From Streptomyces sp. 2114.4 (GTDB taxonomy: Bacteria; Actinomycetota; Actinomycetes; Streptomycetales; Streptomycetaceae), in NCBI RefSeq assembly GCF_900187385.1, contig NZ_FYEY01000001.1, positions 1,116,001 through 1,180,000 of the forward strand: 64,000 bases of DNA. Reading direction: 5' to 3'. Each line of letters opens with the position of its first letter. Position 1 is the first letter of the stretch. The position numbers were made by a program, and so were the translations under genes. Positions 1 to 8,280 of the stretch are shown piece after piece. The notes under the pieces are model-generated. The model was not told where the DNA came from. It did not search any database and saw only the letters and a list, made by a program, of their open reading frames with translations.

Positions 1-1488
1 CGGGTCGTAGAGCCCGGGCACGTCCTTGGCCACCCGGCCGCCGACGATCACCACGCGGACGGCGGCGAACACGGTCACGATCGCGACGACGACCAGCAGG
101 ACGGGGATGACCGAGGCCTGCCACGACAGCAGCACCGGCGGTCCGGGGATGGGGGCGTGGTCCTGGCCGGGGGTCGCCCCGCCGTCCAGCCAGTCCGCGA
201 AGCGCTGGGCCACTCCCCCGGACAGCACCCCGCCGACCGCGCAGGCCAGCAGAGCGACGGCGGGCCCGCCCATGCCGCGCAGGGCGCTGCGCGTGTCGTC
301 GCGGGCGGCACGCTGCAGGACCCCGGCGGTCAGTGCCAGCGCGAGGACCAACAGGCCCTGGAAGACGGCGATACCGCCGAAGGCGGCGGCGCCGGGCAGC
401 GCGCCGTGGCTGTGCGAGCCGGGGCGCGCCCAGCCGGTGTGCACCACGATCAGCGCCAGCGCACCGAGGGAGGCGAACGGCAGCGCCCGCACGACCAGAT
501 GGTCGGACTCGTCGTCCGGCACGGCCTCGCTGCGGGCGGTGCGCCACACGACCACGACGGTGGCGGCCGCGAGCACAATGACCAGGGCTGTCAGGGCCCG
601 GCCGGTGACCGCGAGGGCGGTGTCGCCGCCGGCCTGCCCGTCGGCCTGTGCGCCGGCGGCGCGGAGGACGGCGGCGATGGTCAGCACGCCGGCCGTGGTG
701 TGGGCCGCGCGCAGCCGGGCGACCAGCCGGCGGCCGTACCAGAAGCCGTCGAGGCTGAGCGGGGTGCGTTCGGCGACCGGGGTGTCACGGGAGGTGCCGG
801 GCCTCCGGGGTGGCGGCGAGGCGGATTCGTAGGCGCTCCAGGTGCGGCGCGAGAGCCACCACAGGAAGCCGATGACGAGCAGCGGCACCATGGAGGCGAG
901 CGCGAGGCGGCGGCCCGGGGCGCTCCACCAACCGGAGTTGTCCGGGCTGAGGAAGCCCATCCAGGATTTGCCGGCGGCACACACGGTGGTGCCGGCGCAC
1001 TGCCAGGCCGTGAGGTCGAGGGCGACCTCACAGGCCGCGGCGGCGAGCAGGACGGTGAGGGTGAGGGCGAGGATGCGCACCAGCAGGTCGTAGAGCCGCT
1101 GGGCCGGGTGCTCGGACGGGGCGGCCGGGCGCATCCAGTGGGCGAGGTTGGCGACCATGAAGGGCACCAGGAGCAGCCACAGGGCACGGGCTCCGTTGCC
1201 CGAGGTGAGGTTGGACCAGCAGTACGCCTCACGGACCGGCTCGCCGCGGTAGTCGCCGGGCCGCTGCTCGGCGTCCGCGTCGTCCGTGCGGCGGTAGCAG
1301 GCGGCGGTGTCGTCGCCGGTGATCAGCTGGACGCGTGGGTCGCCGAGCATCTCCTGTGCGGTGGTGCCGCCGACGCCGTGCACCAGCAGTTCCAGGGAAA
1401 GGTACGGCGGTGCGGCGGGCGGTGGTCCGTCCGCGGTGCTCTCACGGTCCGTTGGACGCGCGTGCGGTGTCGGGTCCGCGGTCTCCAC
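1..1488 (-). CDS. Large integral membrane protein with lipase-like N-terminal motif, 3' part beyond window
   Basis: The reading frame is open from the GTG at 1488 to the window edge, so only the N-terminal ~496 residues are visible. After a polar leader the protein has a LVHGVGGTT stretch (about residue 34). This resembles the oxyanion/HG motif of alpha/beta hydrolases and is common in large Streptomyces membrane proteins of this kind. Several hydrophobic segments follow (for example ALWLLLVPFMVANLAHW, and VIPVLLVVVAIVTVFAAVRV near the edge), indicating a polytopic membrane protein. GTG 1488 is preferred because GGGGGA lies 6 nt upstream; an in-frame ATG at 1572 would add 28 residues but has poor spacing. 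It is divergent from the DeoR gene. Hydrolase activity is inference from one motif; membrane location is well supported. Confidence 0.7.
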   Translation of the reverse strand, partial: METADPTPHARPTDRESTADGPPPAAPPYLSLELLVHGVGGTTAQEMLGDPRVQLITGDDTAACYRRTDDADAEQRPGDYRGEPVREAYCWSNLTSGNGARALWLLLVPFMVANLAHWMRPAAPSEHPAQRLYDLLVRILALTLTVLLAAAACEVALDLTAWQCAGTTVCAAGKSWMGFLSPDNSGWWSAPGRRLALASMVPLLVIGFLWWLSRRTWSAYESASPPPRRPGTSRDTPVAERTPLSLDGFWYGRRLVARLRAAHTTAGVLTIAAVLRAAGAQADGQAGGDTALAVTGRALTALVIVLAAATVVVVWRTARSEAVPDDESDHLVVRALPFASLGALALIVVHTGWARPGSHSHGALPGAAAFGGIAVFQGLLVLALALTAGVLQRAARDDTRSALRGMGGPAVALLACAVGGVLSGGVAQRFADWLDGGATPGQDHAPIPGPPVLLSWQASVIPVLLVVVAIVTVFAAVRVVIVGGRVAKDVPGLYDP

Positions 1489-1585
1489 TGTTGTCCCCCG
1501 TAGTCGTGCCCGGACGTCGCGCCCGGCTGTCGCGCGCGGACGTCGTGCTCTGAGATCGTGCTCCGAGGTCATACCCCGTATATCG

Positions 1586-1660
1586 GTGCGGTGCGGTGCG
1601 GTGCAGTACGGCGCCGTGCGGTGCGGTGCTGTGCGGCGGTGTGCCGTGCGGCGCGGCGCC
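1586..1660. repeat. GTGCG pentanucleotide microsatellite
   Basis: Starting at 1586 there are three perfect consecutive GTGCG units, followed by degenerate copies (GTGCA, CGTGCGGTGCGGTGC, GCGGTGTGCCGTGCGGCG) to about 1660. The composition is unlike coding DNA on either side. Such tracts can vary in length by slippage; here it lies between two divergent promoters, so length changes could alter spacing. No function is shown. Confidence 0.7.
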
Positions 1661-1750
1661 GGATAACCGCTCCCCGATTGTGTCTTCCCCCGCGCGGCAC
1701 ATCCAGCACCCACTCCGGCCACCGGCCCTCGCTTCCCCCGTCATCGGCAT

Positions 1751-1773
1751 CACTGTCAGTGCCTCGTGCGAGG
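1751..1773. promoter_or_regulatory. Adjacent palindromes upstream of deoR-type gene
   Basis: CACTGTCAGTG (1751-1761) and CCTCGTGCGAGG (1762-1773) are each perfect inverted repeats and abut one another about 80 bp before the DeoR start. A DeoR regulator commonly binds near its own promoter, so these are candidate operators; binding is inference. Confidence 0.3.
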
Positions 1774-1853
1774 ATGAGGGCACCAGTGATCGCAGGCGGC
1801 AGCCAGCGCGTACGACCCGACGCAACGAGCCGGGGCGGAAGGGACGGGCCGGG

Positions 1854-2699
1854 GTGAGCGACAACCAAAACCTCCTCGCGGAGCAGCGGCGTGCCCTGAT
1901 TCTCGACGAGATCAGGCGGCGCGGAGGGGTGCGGGTCAATGAACTCACCCGCAAGCTGAACGTCTCGGACATGACGGTCCGCCGTGATCTGGACGCCCTG
2001 GCCCGCCAGGGCATGGTGGAGAAGGTGCACGGCGGCGCGGTACCGGTCAGCGAGCCGAGCGCGCACGAGCCCGGTTTCGAGGTGAAGTCGGCGCTGGAGC
2101 TGAGCGCCAAGGAGGACATCGCCAAGGCGGCGGCCGAGATGGCGGCGCCGGGCAGCGCGATCGCGCTGGCGGGCGGCACGACCGCGTTCGCGCTGGCACA
2201 GCAGTTGCTGGACGTGCCGGATCTGACGGTGGTGACGAATTCGGTGCGGGTGGCCGATGTGTTCTACGGCGCGCAGCGGGCGGCGGCCGGCGGCGGCGCG
2301 GGCCCCCGCGCGGGCGCCGCGACCGTGGTGCTGACCGGCGGGGTGCGTACGCCGTCGGACACCCTCGTGGGCCCGGTGGCGGATGCCGCGATCCGGTCCC
2401 TGCACTTCGATGTGCTCTTCCTCGGGGTACACGGCATATCGGTGGAGGCGGGGCTGTCGACACCGAATCTGGCGGAGGCGGAGACCAACCGCCATTTCGT
2501 GCGGTCCGCGCGCCGGGTGGTGGTGGTCGCCGATCACACCAAGTGGGGCACGGTCGGCCTGAGTTCGTTCGCCACGCTGGATCAGGTGGAAGTGCTGGTG
2601 ACGGATGCCGGGCTGTCGGCCGAGGCGCGCGCGGAGTTCGCCGAGCTGCCGCCGGAGCTGGTGGTGGCAGGCGAACCGTTGACCGGCACAGACATGTGA
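1854..2699 (+). CDS. DeoR/GlpR family transcriptional regulator
   Basis: The protein has 281 residues, normal for the family. Residues about 11-63 form the DeoR winged helix-turn-helix (RRALILDEIRRRG..VRVNELTRKLNVSDMTVRRDLDAL) ending in the family signature VEKVHGGAV. The rest is the DeoRC sensor domain, with GSAIALAGGTT at the phosphosugar-binding loop and VVVVADHTKWG near the end. GTG 1854 is chosen because it places the helix-turn-helix at the usual distance from the N terminus; AAGGGA lies about 10 nt upstream. DeoR proteins typically repress sugar-phosphate uptake or catabolism. No sugar operon adjoins, so the effector cannot be named. A Gly/Ala-rich insertion (QRAAAGGGAGPRAGAA) interrupts the sensor domain. 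Confidence 0.88.
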   Translation: MSDNQNLLAEQRRALILDEIRRRGGVRVNELTRKLNVSDMTVRRDLDALARQGMVEKVHGGAVPVSEPSAHEPGFEVKSALELSAKEDIAKAAAEMAAPGSAIALAGGTTAFALAQQLLDVPDLTVVTNSVRVADVFYGAQRAAAGGGAGPRAGAATVVLTGGVRTPSDTLVGPVADAAIRSLHFDVLFLGVHGISVEAGLSTPNLAEAETNRHFVRSARRVVVVADHTKWGTVGLSSFATLDQVEVLVTDAGLSAEARAEFAELPPELVVAGEPLTGTDM

Positions 2700-2762
2700 T
2701 GCCCTGTCAGCTATGGTGAGCGACGCAGGCCCGCCGACCGTCCCGTAGGGGGTGCTCGTCCC

Positions 2763-3236
2763 ATGGCACGCCGACTCCGCCCCGTCGAGCTGGACTTCAC
2801 CGCATCCGCCCCGCTGCGGCTGGTGTTCACCGCGGAGGTCACCGCGCCGCCGGAGGCGGTGTATGCGGCACTGGCGGACGATGTGGCGGGCTGGTCGCGC
2901 TGGTTCACGGGCGTGGCACGGTCGGCACCGACGCACGGCGGCAAGGGCCGGGAGGTGTGGCTGACCGGCGGCACCCGCTTCACGGAGTCGGTCCTGGCGG
3001 CCGAGCCCGACGCGCATTACGCCTACCGGGTCGACACCACCAACGCCCCTGGCCTGCGGGCCCTGTTGGAGGACTGGCGGCTGACGCCCGCGGACGGCGG
3101 CACCCGGCTGCGGTGGATGTTCGCGGCGGACGGCCCGGCGCCGTTCCGCTTTCTGCTGACGCTGGCCAGGCCCGGCCTGGGTCGCGCCTTCAGGGAGTCG
3201 GCACGGGCCCTGGACCGCAGCCTCGCCGGAACCTGA
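2763..3236 (+). CDS. SRPBCC (START-like) domain protein
   Basis: This 157-residue protein opens VELDFTASAPLRLVFTAEVTAPPEAVYAALADDVAGWSRWF, the first strand and helix of the SRPBCC/polyketide cyclase-like fold, and continues with alternating strands (REVWLTGGTRFTESVLAAEP, TRLRWMFAADG) to a long C-terminal helix. The fold forms a hydrophobic cavity that binds lipids or small molecules; the ligand is unknown. ATG 2763 follows GGGGGTG. It starts 63 bp after the DeoR gene in the same direction and may be co-transcribed with it. Confidence 0.75.
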   Translation: MARRLRPVELDFTASAPLRLVFTAEVTAPPEAVYAALADDVAGWSRWFTGVARSAPTHGGKGREVWLTGGTRFTESVLAAEPDAHYAYRVDTTNAPGLRALLEDWRLTPADGGTRLRWMFAADGPAPFRFLLTLARPGLGRAFRESARALDRSLAGT

Positions 3237-3365
3237 CACGGCCCCGGCGTGGCTTCCGCGCAACGGGCCCGGACAGACCGACGCCACCACCCCGCGCCCC
3301 GGGACGGACCGCCGCCCCGCCCCCGGACGGGTCGCCGGCTCCCTCCGGGCGGGCCGTCGCCCCCC

Positions 3366-4583
3366 TCAGACGGGCCAGGAACCGGTGGCCAGGAACGTGT
3401 CGAGAGTGCGTGCGTAGGGCGTGATGTCCAGCCCCTGGGAGGCCAGCCAGTCGTCGGAGTAGTACTTGTCGAGGTAGCGGTCACCGGGGTCGCACAGCAG
3501 GGTGACGACCGACCCCCGTTGGCCCTCGGCGACCATCTCCGCGACGATCTTCAGGGCGCTCCACAGCCCCGTGCCGGTCGAGCCGCCCGCCTTGCGGCCG
3601 ATCGCGGTCTCCAGGGCGCGTACGGCGGCGATGCTGGCCGCGTCCGGCACCTTCATCATCCGGTCTATCGCGCCGGGCACGAAGCTCGGTTCCATACGGG
3701 GCCGCCCGATGCCCTCGATACGGGAGGCGGTGGCGCAGTCGGTCTGCGCGTCGCCGGTGAGCCAGCCGTCGAAGAAACAGGAGTTCTCCGGGTCGGGGAC
3801 GCAGACGCGGGTGTCGTACTGCATGTAGTGGACATAGCGGGCGATGGTCGCGGAGGTGCCGCCGGTGCCCGCGGTCGCCACGATCCAGGCGGGCTCGGGA
3901 TAGCGTTCGAGCCGCAGCTGCTGGTAGATCGACTCGGCGATGTTGTTGTTGCCACGCCAGTCCGTGGCCCGTTCCGCGTAGGTGAACTGGTCCATGTAAT
4001 GCCCGCCGGACTCCGCGGCGAGCCGGGCGGAGACCTCGTACACGGTCCGCGGATCCTGCACCAGGTGGCAGGTGCCGCCGTGGAACTCGATCAGCCGGGT
4101 CTTCTCACGGCTCGTGGTGGCCGGCATCACCGCGATGAACGGCACTCCGATGAGCGAGGCGAAGTACGCCTCGGACACGGCCGTGGAACCGCTGGAGGAC
4201 TCGATGACGGGCTTCCCCGGCCGGATCCAGCCGTTGCACAGCCCGTAGAGGAACAGCGAGCGGGCCAGTCGGTGCTTGAGGCTTCCGGTGGGGTGTGTCG
4301 ACTCGTCCTTGAGGTAGAGGTCGATGCCCCACTCCTCCGGCAGCGGGAAGCGCAGGAGGTGGGTGTCGGCGGTGCGGTTGGCGTCCGCCTGGACCTTGCG
4401 GACGGCTTCTTTGAGCCAGCTCCGGTAGGCCGGATCCGTGCGGTCGCCGTCCACGGTCGGCATCGGAGTACCGGCGACGGGCTCGATGGACGCCGGGGAA
4501 CCGGCCACGGCCCCGGACGGCATCGGGGTACCGGCCACGGCCTCCTGGTCGGGCCGGCTCTGCGGCTGCTGTGCGGTGCTCAC
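3366..4583 (-). CDS. cds1: PLP-dependent cysteine synthase-fold enzyme, Cds1-like cysteine desulfhydrase
   Basis: The 405-residue protein has the fold-type II PLP core. [18 protein letters not shown] carries the PLP lysine (TGSLKHR), [24 protein letters not shown] is the Ser/Asn-type phosphate and substrate loop, and [15 protein letters not shown] is the glycine loop. The combination with [18 protein letters not shown] and the closing [17 protein letters not shown] resembles actinobacterial Cds1, which releases sulfide, pyruvate and ammonia from cysteine; the specific reaction is inferred. GTG 4583 has AGAGGAG 7 nt upstream. The first ~45 residues are a low-complexity extension with repeats of VAGTPMP/VAGSPAS, so a shorter internal start at MPTVDGD is also possible. 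It faces a small unknown gene across a palindrome-bearing region. Confidence 0.8.
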   Translation of the reverse strand: MSTAQQPQSRPDQEAVAGTPMPSGAVAGSPASIEPVAGTPMPTVDGDRTDPAYRSWLKEAVRKVQADANRTADTHLLRFPLPEEWGIDLYLKDESTHPTGSLKHRLARSLFLYGLCNGWIRPGKPVIESSSGSTAVSEAYFASLIGVPFIAVMPATTSREKTRLIEFHGGTCHLVQDPRTVYEVSARLAAESGGHYMDQFTYAERATDWRGNNNIAESIYQQLRLERYPEPAWIVATAGTGGTSATIARYVHYMQYDTRVCVPDPENSCFFDGWLTGDAQTDCATASRIEGIGRPRMEPSFVPGAIDRMMKVPDAASIAAVRALETAIGRKAGGSTGTGLWSALKIVAEMVAEGQRGSVVTLLCDPGDRYLDKYYSDDWLASQGLDITPYARTLDTFLATGSWPV

Positions 4584-4681
4584 CGGCGCGCTCCTCTGCG
4601 GTTCGAAGGCCCGCGCACAACGGCGGGCGGACTACGACTATAACCACCGCCCGCACCCTTCTCACCTGCATAAACATCACT

Positions 4682-4695
4682 TTGGGATACCCCAA
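4682..4695. promoter_or_regulatory. Near-perfect 14-bp palindrome upstream of cds1-like gene
   Basis: TTGGGATACCCCAA is palindromic except for one mispaired position and lies in the AT-richer intergenic region, 99 bp before the Cds1 start (minus strand) and 131 bp before the plus-strand small gene. It is a candidate operator for one or both; no regulator is identified. Confidence 0.35.
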
Positions 4696-4825
4696 GGCGG
4701 TCGTGGGGCGGGTCCGTCGCGCGCCGTGCGCGCCAGGGGCACTGGTGCGACGGGCGCCACACCGGCAGACTTCCCCTCAAGGGGCGGTGGAGGGCAACTG
4801 CCCGTCTCACCGAGGAGGTGCCGGC

Positions 4826-5113
4826 ATGGCGGAACCCGAGTTCAACGCGACCGGCGTACGGATCGAGCGATGGCTGCGGTCCTTGACCCGCGCCGGACAG
4901 GTCGTCATCTCGGACGGCAGGCTGGTGCTGCTGACCAGCTACGGCACCGAGATCGACAGCGCCCCACTGCAGGCCGTACAGGCCCACAAACCGCTGTTCG
5001 CGGCTCGGGACCGGGCGCTCGCCACCCTCAACGGTCACCGCTATTCGCTCACCCTGGGCACCCCGGAACTGTTCTTCAAGGCCCTGGAGGCGGCGCGGCC
5101 GCAACGCACCTGA
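4826..5113 (+). CDS. Small conserved-looking protein of unknown function (95 aa)
   Basis: ATG 4826 follows a strong GAGGAGGTG ribosome-binding site. The 95-residue product has no signal peptide or membrane segment. It begins MAEPEFNATGVRIERWLRSLTR, then a strand-rich part (GQVVISDGRLVLLTSYGTEIDSAP) and a helix, ending FKALEAARPQRT. High GC at third codon positions and the strong ribosome-binding site support a real gene. I do not recognise a domain. It is followed in the same direction by the ATPase gene at 5300. Confidence 0.6.
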   Translation: MAEPEFNATGVRIERWLRSLTRAGQVVISDGRLVLLTSYGTEIDSAPLQAVQAHKPLFAARDRALATLNGHRYSLTLGTPELFFKALEAARPQRT

Positions 5114-5299
5114 CGGCGCCCTCCGGACGCGGAGGTGCGGTTGCGGGAGCACACCGGCTGACCGACCCTGGACTCGTATCACTGAGGGTTCACCAGCGGT
5201 GACGCTGTGGCGCAGCTGTGGTGCGACCGGCATCGCTGGATCCGATCTTCGCCCCTGTCCGGTGAGAGGGGCGCCCGGCCTCATCAGGGAGTCGCGGTC

Positions 5300-5818
5300 G
5301 TGATCAGGCAGCCCAGCAGGCACTGCACGGTGGAGCTCCAAGCCGTTCCGGCTCGCATCGGACATGTGCGCAGAATCGTCTCCGCGCAGCTGCGGTACTG
5401 GCATCTCGACGCCTTGATAGACCCGGCGGCGCTCGGGGTGACCGAACTCCTCGCCAATGTCCACCGGCACGCCCGCCCCAGCAAACAGTGCACCGTGGAA
5501 CTGCGCGTTCTTCTTGATCAGTTGACGGTCTCGGTGCATGACGAGGATCCCCGGCTGCCGCGGATCCGGGTCGCGGAGAGCTGGGAGACCTGTGGTCGCG
5601 GCCTGGCGCTGATCGCGGCGCTCAGCGAGAGCTGGGGAACGCGTCCGGACGGCGGCGGGAAAGTCGTGTGGTTCACTCTTCCGGCCCTGACCGCCGCCCC
5701 CGAAGCGGCCCTTACGGTCCGCGGCTGTCCGGAACCCCTGCCGCTGGAGGGCACCGGCACGGCGGCCGGTGCGGCGACGGGTCCGCGCCCGCGGGTACGG
5801 GGCACGAAGGTCGGCTGA
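5300..5818 (+). CDS. ATP-binding protein, RsbW/SpoIIAB-like (HATPase)
   Basis: The 172-residue product carries the HATPase_c core of small anti-sigma factor kinases: the N box DPAALGVTELLANVHRHA (about residues 47-64), a G1-type motif VHDEDPRLPRI, and the G2 part ESWETCGRGLALIAALSESWG. Streptomyces encode many such lone ATPases, which bind sigma or anti-sigma partners; the partner here is unknown. GTG 5300 is chosen for the upstream AGGGAG and because it places the domain at the N terminus. Upstream in-frame ATG 5207 would add a polar 31-residue leader not typical of the family. The last ~45 residues are a Gly/Ala/Pro-rich tail. Confidence 0.8.
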   Translation: MIRQPSRHCTVELQAVPARIGHVRRIVSAQLRYWHLDALIDPAALGVTELLANVHRHARPSKQCTVELRVLLDQLTVSVHDEDPRLPRIRVAESWETCGRGLALIAALSESWGTRPDGGGKVVWFTLPALTAAPEAALTVRGCPEPLPLEGTGTAAGAATGPRPRVRGTKVG

Positions 5819-5879
5819 CGAGGCGGGCCCATGGCGGGCCCGCCGACGGTCATGCCGCGCCCCCCTTTCGCGACCTCCC

Positions 5880-5909
5880 TTGTTCTCTGTAACTACTGGT
5901 ATGTACAGT
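5880..5909 (+). promoter_or_regulatory. Leaderless promoter with overlapping operator for TetR gene
   Basis: TTGTTC (5880-5885), an 18-bp spacer and TACAGT (5904-5909) form a recognisable -35/-10 pair. The -10 box ends 6 bp before the ATG at 5916, so transcription should begin at or next to the start codon. ACTG-N7-CAGT (5895-5909) is an inverted repeat covering the -10 box, as expected for an autoregulatory TetR operator. Confidence 0.5.
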
Positions 5910-5915
5910 GCCTCC

Positions 5916-6590
5916 ATGAGCACTCAGGATGCGCCCGGCGCGCAGGCATCACCCGGCGCCCAGGAGCTGCCCGGCACCCACCGCACCCCCGGCACCCCCG
6001 CCGCCCCCAGTGCTCAGGAACGCCTCGTGCGGAGCACCCAGGAGCTGCTGTGGGAGCGCGGGTACGTCGGCACCAGCCCCAAGGCGATCCTGGAGCGCGC
6101 AGGCGTCGGCCAGGGCAGCATGTACCACCACTTCACCGGCAAGTCCGGCCTCGCGCTGGCGGCGATCCGGCGCACCGCAGAGGGCATGAAGGCGGCCGCC
6201 GAGGAGTGTCTGAGCGCCCCCGGCACGGCGTACGACCGGGTCGCGGGCTATCTGCTGCGCGAGCGGGAGGTGCTGCGCGGCTGCCCGGTCGGCCGGATGA
6301 CGCAGGACCGCGATGTGGTGCGCAGCGCCGAGCTGCGGCAGCCGCTGGACGAGATGTTCGGCTGGCTCCGGGGCCGGATCGGCGACGTCCTCACCGAGGG
6401 ACAGCGGCGCGGCGAACTGGCCCCCGGACTGGACCCGTCGGCCACTGCGGCGACCGTCGCGGCCGTCGTCCAGGGCGGCTACGTCCTGGCCCGTGCTGCC
6501 GATGACACCGCGCCGTTCGACGCGGCCGTACGGGGCGTGCTCTCCCTGCTCGCCACACAGGTCACACCCGGCACGGGCACCACCCGCTGA
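5916..6590 (+). CDS. TetR/AcrR family transcriptional regulator
   Basis: 224 residues. A Pro/Ala-rich leader of ~32 residues precedes the TetR DNA-binding domain: QERLVRSTQELLWERGYVGTSPKAILERAGVGQGSMYHHFTGKSGLALAAI, with the recognition helix at GQGSMYHHF. The C-terminal ligand domain includes LRGCPVGRMTQD, seen in TetR_C domains of the YxaF/LmrA type. No ribosome-binding site precedes the ATG, consistent with the leaderless promoter. It heads a same-direction set with the DUF4865 and phosphotriesterase-like genes, which it probably regulates together with itself. Confidence 0.88.
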   Translation: MSTQDAPGAQASPGAQELPGTHRTPGTPAAPSAQERLVRSTQELLWERGYVGTSPKAILERAGVGQGSMYHHFTGKSGLALAAIRRTAEGMKAAAEECLSAPGTAYDRVAGYLLREREVLRGCPVGRMTQDRDVVRSAELRQPLDEMFGWLRGRIGDVLTEGQRRGELAPGLDPSATAATVAAVVQGGYVLARAADDTAPFDAAVRGVLSLLATQVTPGTGTTR

Positions 6591-6622
6591 GCACCCCTCC
6601 CCCGCACCGTACGGAGCCCGCC

Positions 6623-7216
6623 ATGCACGCCATGCAGTATGCGATCACCCTGCCCGCCGACTACGACATGCAGATCATCCGGCACCGGGTGAAGTCCAGG
6701 GGCCACCTTCTGGACGACTTCGCCGGACTCGGCCTCAAGGCGTACGGAGTACGGGAGCGCGGGGTCGACGGCTCACCGGTCAATCAGTACGCGCCGTTCT
6801 ACCTCTGGGCCGATCCGGAGGCCATGAACCGCTTCCTCCTCGGGGACGGATTCCGCGGGGTGGTCCGCGACTTCGGACGGCCGGTCGTCCAGCACTGGCA
6901 GGCCCTCTACCACCGCCCCGGCCCGGCCGCCGGCGCCCCGCCCCGCACCTACACCCGGCGGACGGAGACGCTCACCGAGGACGCCGACACCGCCGCCGTC
7001 ATCACCCGCGCGGTGGCCGGACACGAGGAGCTGGCCACGACGGACGGGGTGCACACCACCGCGCTGGCCCTGGACCCACGGCACTGGGAGCTGGTCCACT
7101 TCACCCTCTGGGCGCAGGCCTCCCACGCCTCCCCCGGGGCCGTCGGGGACCGTTACGAGGTGCTGCATCTGTCCGCCCCGGGCACCGGCCGGCTCGGCAC
7201 GGGACGGCAGTGGTGA
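6623..7216 (+). CDS. DUF4865 family protein
   Basis: The 197-residue protein begins MHAMQYAITLPADYDMQIIRHRVKSRGHLLDDF, the recognisable opening of DUF4865 proteins, and continues with FYLWADPEAMNRFLLGDGFRGVVRDFGRP, resembling a ferredoxin-like alpha+beta barrel seen in monooxygenase-like dimeric proteins. Its activity is unknown. DUF4865 genes are commonly found beside TetR regulators, as here (32 bp downstream of the TetR stop). Its stop codon overlaps the next start in a GTGA tetranucleotide, so the two are translationally coupled. A second ATG (6632) would remove three residues. Confidence 0.78.
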   Translation: MHAMQYAITLPADYDMQIIRHRVKSRGHLLDDFAGLGLKAYGVRERGVDGSPVNQYAPFYLWADPEAMNRFLLGDGFRGVVRDFGRPVVQHWQALYHRPGPAAGAPPRTYTRRTETLTEDADTAAVITRAVAGHEELATTDGVHTTALALDPRHWELVHFTLWAQASHASPGAVGDRYEVLHLSAPGTGRLGTGRQW

Positions 7217-8280
7217 ACGGGGCCCTGCCGGACACACCGGACACACCGGCCGCCTCCAACGCCCAGACGGTCCCCGGCGACACCGCGCCCGCCGTTCCTA
7301 CGCCCCTCGGCGACACCGGCCCCACCATCCGTACGGTCCTGGGCGACATCGATCCCGCCGGTCTCGGCGTCTGTGACGCACACGATCACCTCTTCCTGCG
7401 CAGCCCTCAGTTGCCGGGCCAGGAACTGGACGACCCCGCGGCCGCGGCCGCCGAACTGCGCGCCTTCCGCGCGGCCGGCGGTTCGGCGGTGATCCAGTGG
7501 ACGCCGTACGGCATGGGCCGGGGCGCCCGGGAACTCCCCCGGCTGGCACGGGAGTCGGGAGTGCACATCGTCGCCGCCACCGGACTGCACCAGGCGGCCC
7601 ACTACGCACCCGAGGTGCTGGAGCGGCATCGCTCCGGGCCGGCCGAACTGTTCGTCACCGAACTGACCGAAGGAATCGGCGGCACCGGCCCGCGCGCCGG
7701 GATGATCAAGGTCGCCGGCGGCTTCCACGGTCTGGACGCGCACGCCCGGCACACCATGGCAGCGGCCGCCGAGGCCCAGCGGGCGACCGGTGCGGTCATC
7801 GGCGTCCATCTGGAGCTGGGCACCGGCGCGCCGGCCGTACTCGACCTGCTCTGCGGCGAGTTGGCGGTCCCGCCGGACCGGGTGATCCTCGGCCACCTCA
7901 ACCGCTCACCGGACCTCGTCGCCCATCGGACGGCCGCGGAGGCCGGGGCCTACCTGGCGTTCGACGGCCCCTCGCGGGCCCATCACGCGACCGACTGGCG
8001 CCTCCCCGAGGCGCTGGCCTCGCTCGCCGAGGCGGGCTTCGGCGACCGGATCCTGCTGGGCGGCGACACCACGACGGCCGGCGCCCGGTCGGTGAACGGC
8101 GGCCCCGGCATGCCCCATCTGCTGCGCCGCCACCGGGAACGTCTCGAAATCGCCCTGGGAAAGGACCTGGTGACACACTTCCTGACGGCGAACCCGGCCC
8201 GCGCCTTCGCCGCCGACTGGGCGCGGGCCCCGGGGACACCGCACCGAAGCCGGGAAACACGGCGGGCGCCTACAGCGTGA
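7213..8280 (+). CDS. Phosphotriesterase-family metal-dependent hydrolase
   Basis: 355 residues. After ~40 Pro/Thr-rich residues comes GVCDAHDHLFLRSP, the N-terminal metal-binding HxH of phosphotriesterase-like amidohydrolases. VIGVHLELGTGA and VILGHLNRSPD supply further ligand histidines, GMIKVAGG contains the expected bridging lysine, and LLGGDTTTAG the terminal aspartate. It probably hydrolyses a lactone or phosphoester; the substrate is unknown. GTG 7213 is chosen because it overlaps the DUF4865 stop by 4 bp. The 3' end overlaps the convergent PPOX gene by 11 bp. Confidence 0.82.
   Translation: MNGALPDTPDTPAASNAQTVPGDTAPAVPTPLGDTGPTIRTVLGDIDPAGLGVCDAHDHLFLRSPQLPGQELDDPAAAAAELRAFRAAGGSAVIQWTPYGMGRGARELPRLARESGVHIVAATGLHQAAHYAPEVLERHRSGPAELFVTELTEGIGGTGPRAGMIKVAGGFHGLDAHARHTMAAAAEAQRATGAVIGVHLELGTGAPAVLDLLCGELAVPPDRVILGHLNRSPDLVAHRTAAEAGAYLAFDGPSRAHHATDWRLPEALASLAEAGFGDRILLGGDTTTAGARSVNGGPGMPHLLRRHRERLEIALGKDLVTHFLTANPARAFAADWARAPGTPHRSRETRRAPTA

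Larger units (their letters stand above)
1489..1853. other. Divergent intergenic region with GTGCG repeats and palindromes
   Basis: No gene is supported here. The stretch separates the divergent membrane-protein and DeoR genes. It holds a GTGCG microsatellite (1586-1660) and two adjacent palindromes (1751-1773), described separately, and presumably both promoters. Open frames crossing it are made of repeated Cys-Gly-Ala-Val-Arg codons created by the repeat. Confidence 0.6.

Noticed and set aside
1569..3290. 573-codon minus-strand frame across the DeoR and SRPBCC genes
   Set aside because: It overlaps two supported plus-strand genes and ends in a repeat-derived tail of Thr/Ala/Pro/His.
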